DNA of 64,000 bases from Propionibacteriaceae bacterium ZF39 (GTDB taxonomy: Bacteria > Actinomycetota > Actinomycetes > Propionibacteriales > Propionibacteriaceae). The translations under genes and the position numbers were made by a program. The DNA is taken from NCBI GenBank assembly GCA_039565995.1, contig CP154795.1:3472001-3536000 (forward strand), given 5' to 3'. Shown here piece by piece: positions 1 to 7,271 of this stretch; within the stretch, counting starts at the first letter, position 1; each line of letters starts with the position of its first letter. The notes under the pieces are model-generated. The model was not told the origin of the DNA, did no database searches, and saw nothing but the letters and a program-made list of their open reading frames with translations.

Positions 1-159
1 CAGATGGGAGACCGTGTTGATCATGCCGCGGAACTCGGGCCGATCGTCCTTGACGACCGAATGCCCGACCCGCTTCAGGCCCAGGGAACGCAGCGTGTCG
101 CGCTGGTTCTGCTTGCAGCCGGCCTCGGACCGGGTCTGGGTCACCTTGAGCTGGGTCAT
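1..159 (-). CDS. rpmD: 50S ribosomal protein L30, 3' end cut by window edge
   Basis: The 53 visible residues begin [20 protein letters not shown] and continue with the basic [17 protein letters not shown] segment typical of bacterial L30, a small globular protein of the large subunit. The ATG (157-159) shares one base with the rpsE stop (TGATG), so the two are translationally coupled. It is the last spc-operon gene visible; rplO and secY would be expected beyond position 1. Family identification is secure, and only the C-terminus is missing. Confidence 0.93.
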   Translation of the reverse strand, partial: MTQLKVTQTRSEAGCKQNQRDTLRSLGLKRVGHSVVKDDRPEFRGMINTVSHL

Positions 160-785
160 CAGTGCGCCTCCTCGGTCTTCGCTCGCTGCGCCTTGAGCAG
201 GGCGGCGGGGACGACGTCCTCGATCGGCAGGCCGCGGCGGCGAGCCACCTCGGCCGGCTCCTCGAGATCCTTCAGCGCCTGCACCGTGGCGTGAACCACG
301 TTGATGGCGTTCGGGGACCCGAGGGACTTCGCGAGCACGTCATGGATGCCGGCGCACTCGAGCACGGCGCGGGCGGAACCACCGGCGATCACACCGGTAC
401 CCGGGGAAGCCGGGCGGAGCATGACCACACCAGCGGCCTTCTCACCCTGCACCGGGTGCGGGATGGTGCCCTGGACGCGCGGGACGCGGAAGAAGTGCTT
501 CTTCGCCTCCTCGACGCCCTTGGCGATCGCCGCGGGAACTTCCTTGGCCTTGCCGTAGCCGACGCCGACCATGCCGTCACCGTCACCGACGACGACGAGA
601 GCGGTGAAGCTGAAGCGTCGACCGCCCTTCACAACCTTGGCGACGCGGTTGATCGCAACCACGCGCTCGAGGTACTGGCTCTTCTCTTCGCGCTGCTGGC
701 CACCACGACGGTCGTCACGGCCGCGACGCTCGCCGCGGCCACCCTGGCCACCGCGCTGATTGCCCTGCTGAGTAGCTTGGCTCAT
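159..785 (-). CDS. rpsE: 30S ribosomal protein S5
   Basis: 208 residues. S5 takes part in decoding fidelity and assembly of the small subunit. The N-terminus is a Gly/Arg/Gln-rich tail (about residues 5-30), a common actinobacterial extension, followed by the S5 N-terminal dsRNA-binding fold ([20 protein letters not shown], then [21 protein letters not shown]) and the C-terminal domain with [22 protein letters not shown]. The reading frame is open upstream to 896, but the ATG at 785 is preceded by a GAAGGAAA ribosome-binding site and matches known S5 starts, so I chose it. Neighbours are rplR upstream and rpmD downstream. Confidence 0.96.
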   Translation of the reverse strand: MSQATQQGNQRGGQGGRGERRGRDDRRGGQQREEKSQYLERVVAINRVAKVVKGGRRFSFTALVVVGDGDGMVGVGYGKAKEVPAAIAKGVEEAKKHFFRVPRVQGTIPHPVQGEKAAGVVMLRPASPGTGVIAGGSARAVLECAGIHDVLAKSLGSPNAINVVHATVQALKDLEEPAEVARRRGLPIEDVVPAALLKAQRAKTEEAH

Positions 786-810
786 CGCTTTTCCTTCTTT
801 CCGTCGTTTC

Positions 811-1194
811 TCAGAGGTCCAGTCCGGCTTCACGGGCGCCGTCGGCCAGGGCCGCGAGGCGGCCGTGGTAACGATTACCCGCTCGGTCGAAGACAACCTG
901 GGTGATGCCGGCGGCCTTGGCGCGCTGGGCGATCAGCTCGCCCACCTTCTTGGCCTTGGCCGACTTGTCGCCATCATTGCCGCGCAGATCGGCTTCCATG
1001 GTGGAAGCAGACACCAGGGTGCGACCCTGGGTGTCGTCGATGACCTGGGCGAACACGTGCTTCGCCGACCGGCTGACCACCAGGCGGGGACGCTCGGCAG
1101 CGCCGAAGATCTTCTTGCGGCCACGGACCTGGCGACGGACGCGCGAAGCGGCCTTGGTCGCCATGTGCTTGTTGTTGGACAGGGAAATGCCCAT
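811..1194 (-). CDS. rplR: 50S ribosomal protein L18
   Basis: 127 residues; binds 5S rRNA in the central protuberance. Recognisable segments are [34 protein letters not shown] and the conserved C-terminus [24 protein letters not shown]. An in-frame GTG lies two codons upstream at 1200, but [14 protein letters not shown] from ATG 1194 is the usual actinobacterial N-terminus. The start lies immediately downstream of the rplF stop (1197-1199), so translation is probably coupled. Confidence 0.95.
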   Translation of the reverse strand: MGISLSNNKHMATKAASRVRRQVRGRKKIFGAAERPRLVVSRSAKHVFAQVIDDTQGRTLVSASTMEADLRGNDGDKSAKAKKVGELIAQRAKAAGITQVVFDRAGNRYHGRLAALADGAREAGLDL

Positions 1195-1196
1195 GG

Positions 1197-1739
1197 TCAC
1201 TTACCAGCCTTTCCGACCTTGCGGCGGACGTTCTCGCCGGCGTACCGCACACCCTTGCCCTTGTAGGGCTCGGGCTTGCGCAGCTTGCGGATGTTGGCCG
1301 CAACCTCGCCGACAGCCTGCTTGTCGATGCCGACAACCGTGAACTTGGTCGGGCCCTCGACGGTGAACGTGATGCCCTCGGGGGCGTTCACGACGACCGG
1401 GTGGGAGAAGCCGAGGTTGAACTCGAGCTGGGCCGGACCCTTGGAGATCACGCGATAACCAACACCCACGATTTCGAGCTTCTTCTCGTAGCCCTGGGTG
1501 ACACCGGTGACCATGTTGGACACCAGGGTGCGGGTGAGACCGTGCAGGGCACGGTTGTTGCGCTCGTCGTTCGGGCGCTTCACTTCGACCTGACCGTCGT
1601 CGTTGCGCTCGATCGTGATCGGCGCGGGCACGGTGTGGGTCAGGGAGCCCTTCGGGCCCTTGATCTCGACCTGCTGGCCGTCAACGTTGAAGTCGACGCC
1701 GGACGGGATCGCGATCGGCATTCTGCCAATGCGGGACAT
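1197..1739 (-). CDS. rplF: 50S ribosomal protein L6
   Basis: 180 residues, the family's usual length, built from two copies of the L6 fold. It binds helix 97 of 23S rRNA near the factor-binding centre. It starts [19 protein letters not shown] and ends in the signature segment [20 protein letters not shown]. The start at 1739 has a GAGAGGAGA ribosome-binding site in the 24-bp gap to rpsH. Confidence 0.96.
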   Translation of the reverse strand: MSRIGRMPIAIPSGVDFNVDGQQVEIKGPKGSLTHTVPAPITIERNDDGQVEVKRPNDERNNRALHGLTRTLVSNMVTGVTQGYEKKLEIVGVGYRVISKGPAQLEFNLGFSHPVVVNAPEGITFTVEGPTKFTVVGIDKQAVGEVAANIRKLRKPEPYKGKGVRYAGENVRRKVGKAGK

Positions 1740-1763
1740 GTGTCTCTCCTCTCGTCTCTCGCG

Positions 1764-2171
1764 TCACCAGACGTAGGCGAGGACTTCCCCGCCGACGCTC
1801 TTGGAGTTGGCATCACGGTCAGTCAGGAGGCCCTGGCTGGTCGAGATGATCGCAATGCCGAGGCCGCCGAGGACCTTGGGCAGAGCGTTGGACTTGGCGT
1901 ACACCCGGAGGCCCGGCTTGGAGATCCGGCGGACGCCCGCGATGGAGCGCTCCCGGTTCTGACCGTACTTCAGGGTGACCTTCAGGGTCTTGCCCACCTC
2001 GCCGGCGCCGGGCTCGGCAACCTCGAAGTCCTGGATGTAGCCCTCGGACTTGAGGATTTCGGCGATGCCCACCTTGATCTTGGAATGGGGCATCGAGGCG
2101 GAATCGTGGTACGCCTGATTGGCGTTCCGCAGACGCGTAAGCATGTCTGCGATGGGATCAGTCATCGTCAT
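1764..2171 (-). CDS. rpsH: 30S ribosomal protein S8
   Basis: 135 residues; primary 16S rRNA binder and, in E. coli, the translational autoregulator of the spc operon. The N-terminus [20 protein letters not shown] is the standard actinobacterial form, and the C-terminal [20 protein letters not shown] carries the conserved Ser/Thr RNA-binding patch. The gap to rpsN upstream (2172-2250) is the widest inside this operon and holds the rpsH ribosome-binding site (GAAAGAGGC). I see no clear S8-binding mimic there. Confidence 0.96.
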   Translation of the reverse strand: MTMTDPIADMLTRLRNANQAYHDSASMPHSKIKVGIAEILKSEGYIQDFEVAEPGAGEVGKTLKVTLKYGQNRERSIAGVRRISKPGLRVYAKSNALPKVLGGLGIAIISTSQGLLTDRDANSKSVGGEVLAYVW

Positions 2172-2250
2172 GGCTTGTGAGCCTCTTTCTCGCAGTGGTT
2201 TCCGTCATGCGGACCTATTGCGTACGGAATCGGAAGAAGATTGAAAGGAC

Positions 2251-2436
2251 TCACCAAGACGACTTGGTGACGCCGGGGAGTTCGCCACGGTGGGCGAGAT
2301 CGCGCAGGCAAACGCGGCACAGGCCGAACTTGCGGAACACGGCCTTGGGACGGCCACACTTCTGGCAGCGGGTGTAGGCGCGCACCGCGAACTTGGGCTT
2401 GCGCGACTGCTTGACCTTCAGAGCTGTCTTTGCCAT
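2251..2436 (-). CDS. rpsN: 30S ribosomal protein S14 type Z (zinc form)
   Basis: 61 residues, the short zinc-binding form of S14. Four cysteines form the ribbon: YTRCQKC (C24, C27) and LCRVC (C40, C43). This C+ form depends on zinc; many actinobacteria keep a zinc-free paralogue under Zur control elsewhere, which is not visible here. It lies 8 bp downstream of rplE. Confidence 0.96.
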   Translation of the reverse strand: MAKTALKVKQSRKPKFAVRAYTRCQKCGRPKAVFRKFGLCRVCLRDLAHRGELPGVTKSSW

Positions 2437-2444
2437 GGCTTAAC

Positions 2445-3089
2445 TCACTTCTTCTTCCGGGAGAAGGCCGGGCCCTTGCGCTTGGCCCGGGCCGGCTTCG
2501 GGTTGTCGTTGAACGGGAACCCGAGATGCTTCAACAGCGCCCGGCCCTCCGCGTCGTTGGCGGCGGTGGTCACGAAGGTGATGTCCATGCCACGCACGCG
2601 GTCGATCTTGTCCTGGTCGATCTCGTGGAACATGACCTGCTCGGTCAGACCGAACGTGTAGTTGCCCTGACCATCGAACTGGTGGGCGTTCAGGCCACGG
2701 AAGTCACGGATTCGCGGAAGAGCAAGGGTGAGCAGCCGGTCGGCGAACTCCCACATGCGGTCACCGCGGAGGGTGACGTGGCAGCCGATGGCCTGGCCCT
2801 CACGCAGACGGAACTGCGCGATGGACTTGCGGGCCTTGGTCACCGAGGGCTTCTGGCCGGTGATGGCGGTGAGGTCCTTGATCGCACCGTCGATCACCTT
2901 GGAGTCACGCGCGGCGTCGCCGACACCCATGTTGACCACGATCTTGGTCAGACCGGGGATCTGCATGACGTTGGCGTACTTGAATTCCTCGAGCAGCGCC
3001 GACTTGATCTCTTCGCGGTAGCGAAGCTTGAGGCGCGGCTGGATCCGGGCCTCGGCCTGGGTTTCCTGGGTCTCGATCGTCTCGGTCAT
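2445..3089 (-). CDS. rplE: 50S ribosomal protein L5
   Basis: 214 residues; binds 5S rRNA and contacts the P-site tRNA. Diagnostic segments are [39 protein letters not shown] and [20 protein letters not shown]. The N-terminal 20 residues ([16 protein letters not shown]) form an acidic extension often seen in actinobacteria. The C-terminal tail is strongly basic ([13 protein letters not shown]). The ATG shares one base with the rplX stop. Confidence 0.96.
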   Translation of the reverse strand: MTETIETQETQAEARIQPRLKLRYREEIKSALLEEFKYANVMQIPGLTKIVVNMGVGDAARDSKVIDGAIKDLTAITGQKPSVTKARKSIAQFRLREGQAIGCHVTLRGDRMWEFADRLLTLALPRIRDFRGLNAHQFDGQGNYTFGLTEQVMFHEIDQDKIDRVRGMDITFVTTAANDAEGRALLKHLGFPFNDNPKPARAKRKGPAFSRKKK

Positions 3090-3469
3090 CAGATCTCCTC
3101 CCCCGTCTTGCGGGCGATGCGAACGCTGCGCGTCGACTGGTATTCCGAGCCGTCCGGGCGACGCTTGGTGACCTCGACGCGCTTGAAGCCGATGCGGGTC
3201 GGGACTTCCTCGCCGTCGACCTTCACCAGAAGCTGCACGTTGGACACGTGGATCGGGGCTTCGGCCGAGATAATGCCACCCTCGGTCTTGCCACCGCTGG
3301 GGGTCGGCTGCTCGCGACGATGACGCTTGACGATGTTCACGCCTTCGACGATCACACGCTCGTTCTCGCGATCGACGGCGATGATCTCGCCGACGGTGCC
3401 CTTGTCCTTGCCGCTGATGACGCGGACGCGGTCACCCTTCTTCACGTGAAGGTTGGCCTTGCCTGCCAT
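3089..3469 (-). CDS. rplX: 50S ribosomal protein L24
   Basis: 126 residues; assembly-initiator protein near the exit-tunnel opening. It carries the KOW motif [20 protein letters not shown] (about residues 10-30) and the following [16 protein letters not shown]. The start codon directly abuts the rplN stop (3470-3472), so the genes are coupled. Confidence 0.96.
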   Translation of the reverse strand: MAGKANLHVKKGDRVRVISGKDKGTVGEIIAVDRENERVIVEGVNIVKRHRREQPTPSGGKTEGGIISAEAPIHVSNVQLLVKVDGEEVPTRIGFKRVEVTKRRPDGSEYQSTRSVRIARKTGEEI

Positions 3470-3838
3470 TCAGATCACCTCCGGGGCGAGCGAGACGATG
3501 CGCATGAACTTCTTCTCGCGCAGCTCGCGGCCGACCGGGCCGAAGATGCGGGTGCCACGCGGCTCCCCGTCGGTCTTCAGGATCACGGCGGCGTTCTCGT
3601 CGAACTTGATGTAGGAACCGTCGGCGCGGCGACGCTCCTTGACGGTGCGCACGATGACGGCCTTGACGACATCGCCCTTCTTGACGTTGCCGCCGGGGAT
3701 GGCATCCTTCACGGTGGCCACGATGGTGTCACCGATGCCGGCGTAGCGCCGACCTGAGCCACCGAGAACACGGATGCAGAGGATTTCCTTTGCACCAGTG
3801 TTGTCGGCGACCTTCAGTCGCGACTCCTGCTGGATCAT
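3470..3838 (-). CDS. rplN: 50S ribosomal protein L14
   Basis: 122 residues, exactly the usual length; sits at the intersubunit face contacting 16S helix 14. Signature segments are [45 protein letters not shown] without gaps, and [21 protein letters not shown]. It is the first gene of the spc operon here. rpsQ does not precede it, consistent with S10 and spc operons being separate transcription units as in several actinobacteria. The ribosome-binding site is AGGAGAAA at 3843-3850. Confidence 0.97.
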   Translation of the reverse strand: MIQQESRLKVADNTGAKEILCIRVLGGSGRRYAGIGDTIVATVKDAIPGGNVKKGDVVKAVIVRTVKERRRADGSYIKFDENAAVILKTDGEPRGTRIFGPVGRELREKKFMRIVSLAPEVI

Positions 3839-3856
3839 GTATTTCTCCTGTTTGTC

Positions 3857-3877
3857 TCACCGGTTCCCCAGCGGTGA
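3857..3877 (-). promoter_or_regulatory. Stem-loop in the rplN leader
   Basis: Arms TCACCG (3857-3862) and CGGTGA (3872-3877) enclose a 9-nt loop, 7 nt upstream of the rplN ribosome-binding site. It would form in the 5' leader of the spc mRNA and could affect translation initiation. Function is inferred from position only. Confidence 0.4.
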
Positions 3878-4373
3878 TGACCCCGTGAACGCACGGAACC
3901 GAAGGCCCGCCAAGGCCTGGTGGAACGGACTGGTGTGTCATCGCCCAGGAAAGGTCCCCACTCACTCGTGAGACGGCGAGAGCAGGCTCAGACCTAAGGC
4001 AACTTCGCAAGCGTACACCAGCAGCCGAATCCCGCGAAATCGCGCGATTTGCTGTGGTTGCGGCCTTCGGCGTACGCCGACCCTGCGGTTCCGGAGCCTC
4101 TGGGGCGTACCGGCTGGGCGCTATGGATTGCGTCCGCAGCGGAAGCGCTCCCGGGACCCGCCGCGAGAACCATGTCGGTGCCTTGGCTGGGGAGCTGACG
4201 CCGCATCGACGGCCGCCGCCGGCGTCGAGCCGGCCTGGTTCAGCGCGTGCGGGTGATGGGCATTCCGTCGGCATCGTCCGCCCAGCGCGGGCCGAACGAC
4301 ACGCCGGGTGGCAGGTGGCGATGAGCCCTGTGGCACAAGTTCAGTGGAGCCACGCTCGCGTCGGGGAGGACGT

Positions 4374-4389
4374 TGTGCCATATGGCACA
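4374..4389. repeat. Perfect 16-bp palindrome
   Basis: TGTGCCATATGGCACA is a perfect palindrome. Near-identical cores (TGCCAAATGGCA) occur at 26158-26169 and 26209-26220 in the other repeat-bearing gap of this window. It could be a dispersed repeat module or a regulator site; nothing adjacent favours the latter. Confidence 0.6.
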
Positions 4390-4433
4390 GTGCGATCCGT
4401 CCGTCGGCGCGTCGCGGCGAAGCAGCCGCGCGG

Positions 4434-4473
4434 GCTGCCTTGATCAGAGACAAGCTGCCTTGATCAGAGACAA
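4434..4473. repeat. Tandem duplication of a 20-bp unit
   Basis: GCTGCCTTGATCAGAGACAA is present twice, head to tail with no mismatch (4434-4453, 4454-4473). It lies about 65 bp left of the IS110 element. It may be a recent replication-slippage duplication. Confidence 0.9.
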
Positions 4474-4521
4474 GTCGTCGAGCAGCGAACCGAACCCTCA
4501 CCCGGGCAGACATCCCGGAGC

Positions 4522-4538
4522 GCTTCCGAGGCGGAAGC
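4522..4538. repeat. 17-bp inverted repeat abutting the IS110 left end
   Basis: GCTTCCGAGGCGGAAGC: seven-base arms around a 3-nt centre. The same palindrome with a different centre (GCTTCCGCAGCGGAAGC) is at 26075-26091, and a decayed copy is near 4131-4147. It is likely a host repeat that served as the target region for the element. Confidence 0.6.
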
Positions 4539-4551
4539 TACTTATGTAATA

Positions 4552-4740
4552 GGGGTAGCACCGGGCCTGGCCGGGTCTGGTGTGAGGTGTCCGGGTCAGA
4601 CGCTCGTTGCGGAAGCTGCCGGTGTCGTATTGGCTCTCAATTGGTTTGCGCTGGCCCGGGCACCGCAGGGCCGGGAGAGGCTCAAGAGGGGAATGCCCAG
4701 CTCGAAGTAGCGTTGCCCTTCCTGCCCGATCGTCCACAAC
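4552..4740 (+). ncRNA. Candidate IS110 bridge RNA region
   Basis: IS110-group elements encode a structured bridge RNA in the noncoding left end, transcribed when the circular form joins right and left ends into a promoter. This segment is noncoding, starts just after a -10-like TGTAAT and is rich in potential stems, for example GGCCC (about 4650) with GGGCC (about 4668), and CACC/GGTG around 4560-4584. Boundaries and structure are inferred; no covariance test was possible. Confidence 0.35.
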
Positions 4741-4762
4741 ACGATGAGGCAAGGAGACCGAC

Positions 4763-5946
4763 ATGACAGCCACGACGAGCCGCCCGGTGGTGATCGGGAT
4801 GGACCCCCATAAACGATCGATGACGATCGAGATCATGGACCGCGACGAAACCGTTCTGGGCACGGGCCGGTTCACCACCGACCAGGCCGGAGTGACCGCG
4901 ATGCTCAAGCACGTCAGGGCCTGGCCCCAGCGGGTCTGGGCGATCGAGGGCAGCAACGGGGTGGGGCGTCCGATCGCGACCCGGCTGGCCACGGCCGGGG
5001 AAACCGTGGTGGATGTGCCGACCAAACTGTCGGCCCGGGTCCGGGTCTATGCCACCGGTAATGCCCGCAAGACCGATGACACCGATGCCCATGCCATCGC
5101 GTTGGCCGGGGCCGGGTCGACCAGCTCCGGCCGGTGGTGCCCGACGAAACCCGGACCGTGTTACGGATCCTGTCCGACCGGCGTCGAGCCCTGGCCACCG
5201 ACCGCACCCGGACCGTGGCCCAGCTGCATCACCTGCTCAGCGAACTCATCCCCGGCGGGGCCCCCACCCGCTTATCGGCGACCCGGGCCACCGCCCTGGT
5301 CCAGAGCGTGCGGGCCCGCACCGCATCACAGAAAATGCTGAAACGGATGGCCCGGGAACTGATCGATGACATCCGCCGGATCGACCAGCGCAAACACGCC
5401 CTGGACCTCGAGATCACCGACCTGGTCGACACCACCGGCACCCGGTTGATGGAACTATGCGGGATTGGCCCGCTCGGTGCGGCCTCGCTACTGATCGAGG
5501 TCGGCGATATCACCCGGTTCCCCACGAAAGCCCACTTCGCGTCCTGGAACGGCACCGCCCCGATCGATGCCTCCTCCGGCGCCCACACCCGGCACCGGCT
5601 CTCCCGGGCCGGAAACCGGCGGATCAACTCCGTGCTCCACACCATGGGCCAGACCCAACGCCGACTGAAAATCCCCGAAGCCCTGAAGTGCTACAACCAG
5701 CACCACCACGGCCCCCACGACGAACTCAAAGCCATGCGAGCACTGAAACGACGCCTGTCCGACATCATCTACCGGACCATGATCAACGACGCCCTCGACA
5801 CCACCAGGACGGGCCCGGGAGGGCACCAGGATCACGACTCTCACTCCAGCGCGGCCGGCTCACAACCCCACACCGACTCTTCGGACAAGCCTCTCCACGG
5901 ACCCGCCACCAACCAGCCTAAACCACCCCTGAAACACGCCTCTTGA
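4763..5946 (+). pseudogene. IS110-family transposase, frameshifted
   Basis: The 5' frame (from ATG 4763, ribosome-binding site AAGGAG at 4751-4756) gives the N-terminal RuvC-like DEDD domain: VVIGMDPHKRSMTIEIMD with the first Asp, WAIEGSNGVGRPIATRL, and DDTDAHAIALA. Homology then jumps to another frame (open to 5946) with RPVVPDETRTVLRILSDRR, a helical segment, and the C-terminal Transposase_20 domain (LMELCGIGPLGAASLLIEVG, FASWNGTAPIDASSG, RHRLSRAGNRRINSVLH). The switch lies near the CCGGGGCCGGG tract at 5106-5116, where one base has been gained or lost. Restored length would be about 394 residues. Most likely inactive, unless it is a sequencing error or programmed frameshifting. Confidence 0.88.
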
Positions 5947-5957
5947 CACAGAGGGGA

Positions 5958-5992
5958 GCCAATTGCATAGGGCGCCAATTGCATACGGCGCC
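5958..5992. repeat. 16-bp tandem repeats at the IS right flank
   Basis: GCCAATTGCATAGGGC (5958-5973) is followed directly by GCCAATTGCATACGGC (5974-5989) and a further GCC. The units differ at one base. They lie immediately outside the inferred right end of the IS110 element. Confidence 0.8.
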
Positions 5993-6050
5993 GACCCTAC
6001 CCCGCCCCGCACTCAACAGCCGGTCACGCCCTGACCAACGGAAGACGCCC

Positions 6051-6071
6051 AAAAAAGCAGGCAGACCTGCC
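6051..6071 (-). terminator. Rho-independent terminator of the fbp genes
   Basis: On the minus strand a GGCAGG/CCTGCT stem (6066-6071 with 6056-6061, one G-U pair) with a 4-nt loop runs into six T residues (6051-6056). It lies 13 bp past the fbpC stop and is the most canonical intrinsic terminator in the window. Confidence 0.8.
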
Positions 6072-6083
6072 GGCAAGCAGAGA

Positions 6084-7160
6084 TCAGGCAGCGGGGAAGA
6101 AGCAGCCGGCGCCGCGGACGCGGAGGGATACACGACCACGGGGCAGGTCGCCCTGGATGCGGGCGACGACACTTTCCCCGGAGTCGAGTTCGACAGTGAC
6201 ATCGGCATCGTGACCATAGAAGGTCACCGAGCGGACTTCACCCGTCGGCAGCCCGGGCGTGGGCGGAACGAGGAGGATCTGCTCGGGGCGCACCATCACG
6301 GCGCCATCACCCTCGGACCCATCCGGAACAGCGATCTCGCCGAGGCAGCTGCCGACGCTCCCGGCCTGGCAGCGCCCGCTGAACAGCACCGCATGACCCA
6401 CGAAGCGCGCGATCTCACTGGAGGCGGGGGCGCGATAGACCTCATCGGGCGTACCCACCTGCACGATCTCGCCACACTGCATGACCGCGACGCGATCGGC
6501 GAGCGACAACGCCTCTTCCTGATCGTGGGTGACGACCACGGCGGCGACGCCGAGGCGGGCCAGGGTTTCGCGGATATCAGTACGCACACTGTGGCGCAGC
6601 GAGGCATCCAGCGCGGAGAACGGTTCGTCCATCAGGACGATCTCGGGATCACAGGCCAGCGCCCGGGCCAGGGCCACCCGCTGGGCCTGGCCGCCGGAGA
6701 TCTGGGCCGGCATGCGCTCGACGAGATCTTGGATGTGGAGCAGTTCCAGCAGGCGCTGCACCTCGGGACGCTGCGCCGCGCGGCGCAGGCCGAAGAGCTT
6801 GCCGGCACCCGGCAGCCCGAAAGCCACGTTCTGGGCCACGGTCAGGTGCGGGAACAGGGCCCCTTCCTGGGGCACGAGAGCGATCTTGCGCCGGTGCGCG
6901 GGACGGGAGGTGACGTCACGCTCGCCCAATCGAACCCGCCCGGCGTCGGGAGCCTCAAGGCCGGCGATCAGCCGCAGCAGCGTGGACTTGCCACAGCCGG
7001 ACGGACCGAGAATGGCGAGGAGCTCACCGGGAGCGATGTCCAGCGACACCGAGCGCACTGCGCGGGTCGAGCCGAACGATTTGACCAAGCCGTCGAGCAC
7101 GAGCGCTGGCGTCACTGTCGTTACGTCGCTGACTTCCGCGTCCAGCAGACCCAGGCTCAT
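6084..7160 (-). CDS. fbpC: Iron(III) ABC transporter ATP-binding protein
   Basis: 358 residues. It hydrolyses ATP to drive import by the FbpB permease. It shows Walker A GPSGCGKST, Q-loop (VPQEGALFPHLTVAQN), signature SGGQAQR, Walker B EIVLMDEPFSALD and the H-loop THDQEE, plus a C-terminal TOBE-like regulatory domain (about residues 260-358, VMVRPEQILL). I chose ATG 7160 over more upstream frame because GAGGAG precedes it and the upstream stretch contains the iron box. It is separated from fbpB by 111 bp with its own DtxR/IdeR-like site, so it can be transcribed independently. Confidence 0.9.
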   Translation of the reverse strand: MSLGLLDAEVSDVTTVTPALVLDGLVKSFGSTRAVRSVSLDIAPGELLAILGPSGCGKSTLLRLIAGLEAPDAGRVRLGERDVTSRPAHRRKIALVPQEGALFPHLTVAQNVAFGLPGAGKLFGLRRAAQRPEVQRLLELLHIQDLVERMPAQISGGQAQRVALARALACDPEIVLMDEPFSALDASLRHSVRTDIRETLARLGVAAVVVTHDQEEALSLADRVAVMQCGEIVQVGTPDEVYRAPASSEIARFVGHAVLFSGRCQAGSVGSCLGEIAVPDGSEGDGAVMVRPEQILLVPPTPGLPTGEVRSVTFYGHDADVTVELDSGESVVARIQGDLPRGRVSLRVRGAGCFFPAA

Positions 7161-7176
7161 GAGCTCCTCCTCTTGG

Positions 7177-7195
7177 CAAGGTAAGGCATACCTTA
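7177..7195 (-). promoter_or_regulatory. DtxR/IdeR-type iron box upstream of fbpC
   Basis: Minus-strand TAAGGTATGCCTTACCTTG matches the 19-bp consensus TWAGGTWAGSCTWACCTWA at 17 of 19 positions by my alignment. It lies 17 bp upstream of the fbpC start, where iron-loaded DtxR/IdeR would block transcription. Confidence 0.75.
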
Positions 7196-7271
7196 CTCCT
7201 GTCCGCCGATGTGGGTCGACAGGACCAGGAGTGATCTTGGCCACATCGGCGCGTCGGCTTGCCTCCGGGCG

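Larger units (their letters stand above)
3878..4538. other. Gene-free repeat-bearing region upstream of the spc operon
   Basis: No credible gene is visible in about 660 bp; the open frames here lack family resemblance and ribosome-binding sites. The part nearest rplN should hold the spc promoter, but I could not pick a convincing -35/-10 pair. The rest carries a segment around 4110-4155 resembling 26055-26100 (shared GGCGCTATG and TCCGCAGCGGAAGC), a 16-bp palindrome (4374-4389), a 20-bp tandem duplication (4434-4473) and a hairpin (4522-4538) next to the IS110 element. Confidence 0.7.
4539..5958 (+). mobile_element. IS110-family insertion sequence (ends approximate)
   Basis: About 1.4 kb. 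It contains a frameshifted DEDD/serine-type IS110 transposase gene (4763-5946) preceded by about 220 bp of noncoding DNA, the family's usual architecture. Such elements have no long terminal inverted repeats, so the ends are inferred: the left from a TGTAAT box (4545-4550) next to a host palindrome, the right from a TTGACA box (5943-5948) overlapping the transposase stop and followed by short 16-bp tandem repeats. The GTACGC word common elsewhere in the window is absent inside it, consistent with foreign origin. Confidence 0.8.

Noticed and set aside
4054-4443. Open frames in the gap upstream of the spc operon
   Set aside because: Several frames are open at once because of base composition, and none resembles a family. 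rpsQ, rpmC or rplP were looked for and not found.
4434-5992. CRISPR array
   Set aside because: The direct repeats here have only two units without spacers. No CRISPR-like array or cas gene was seen anywhere in the window.
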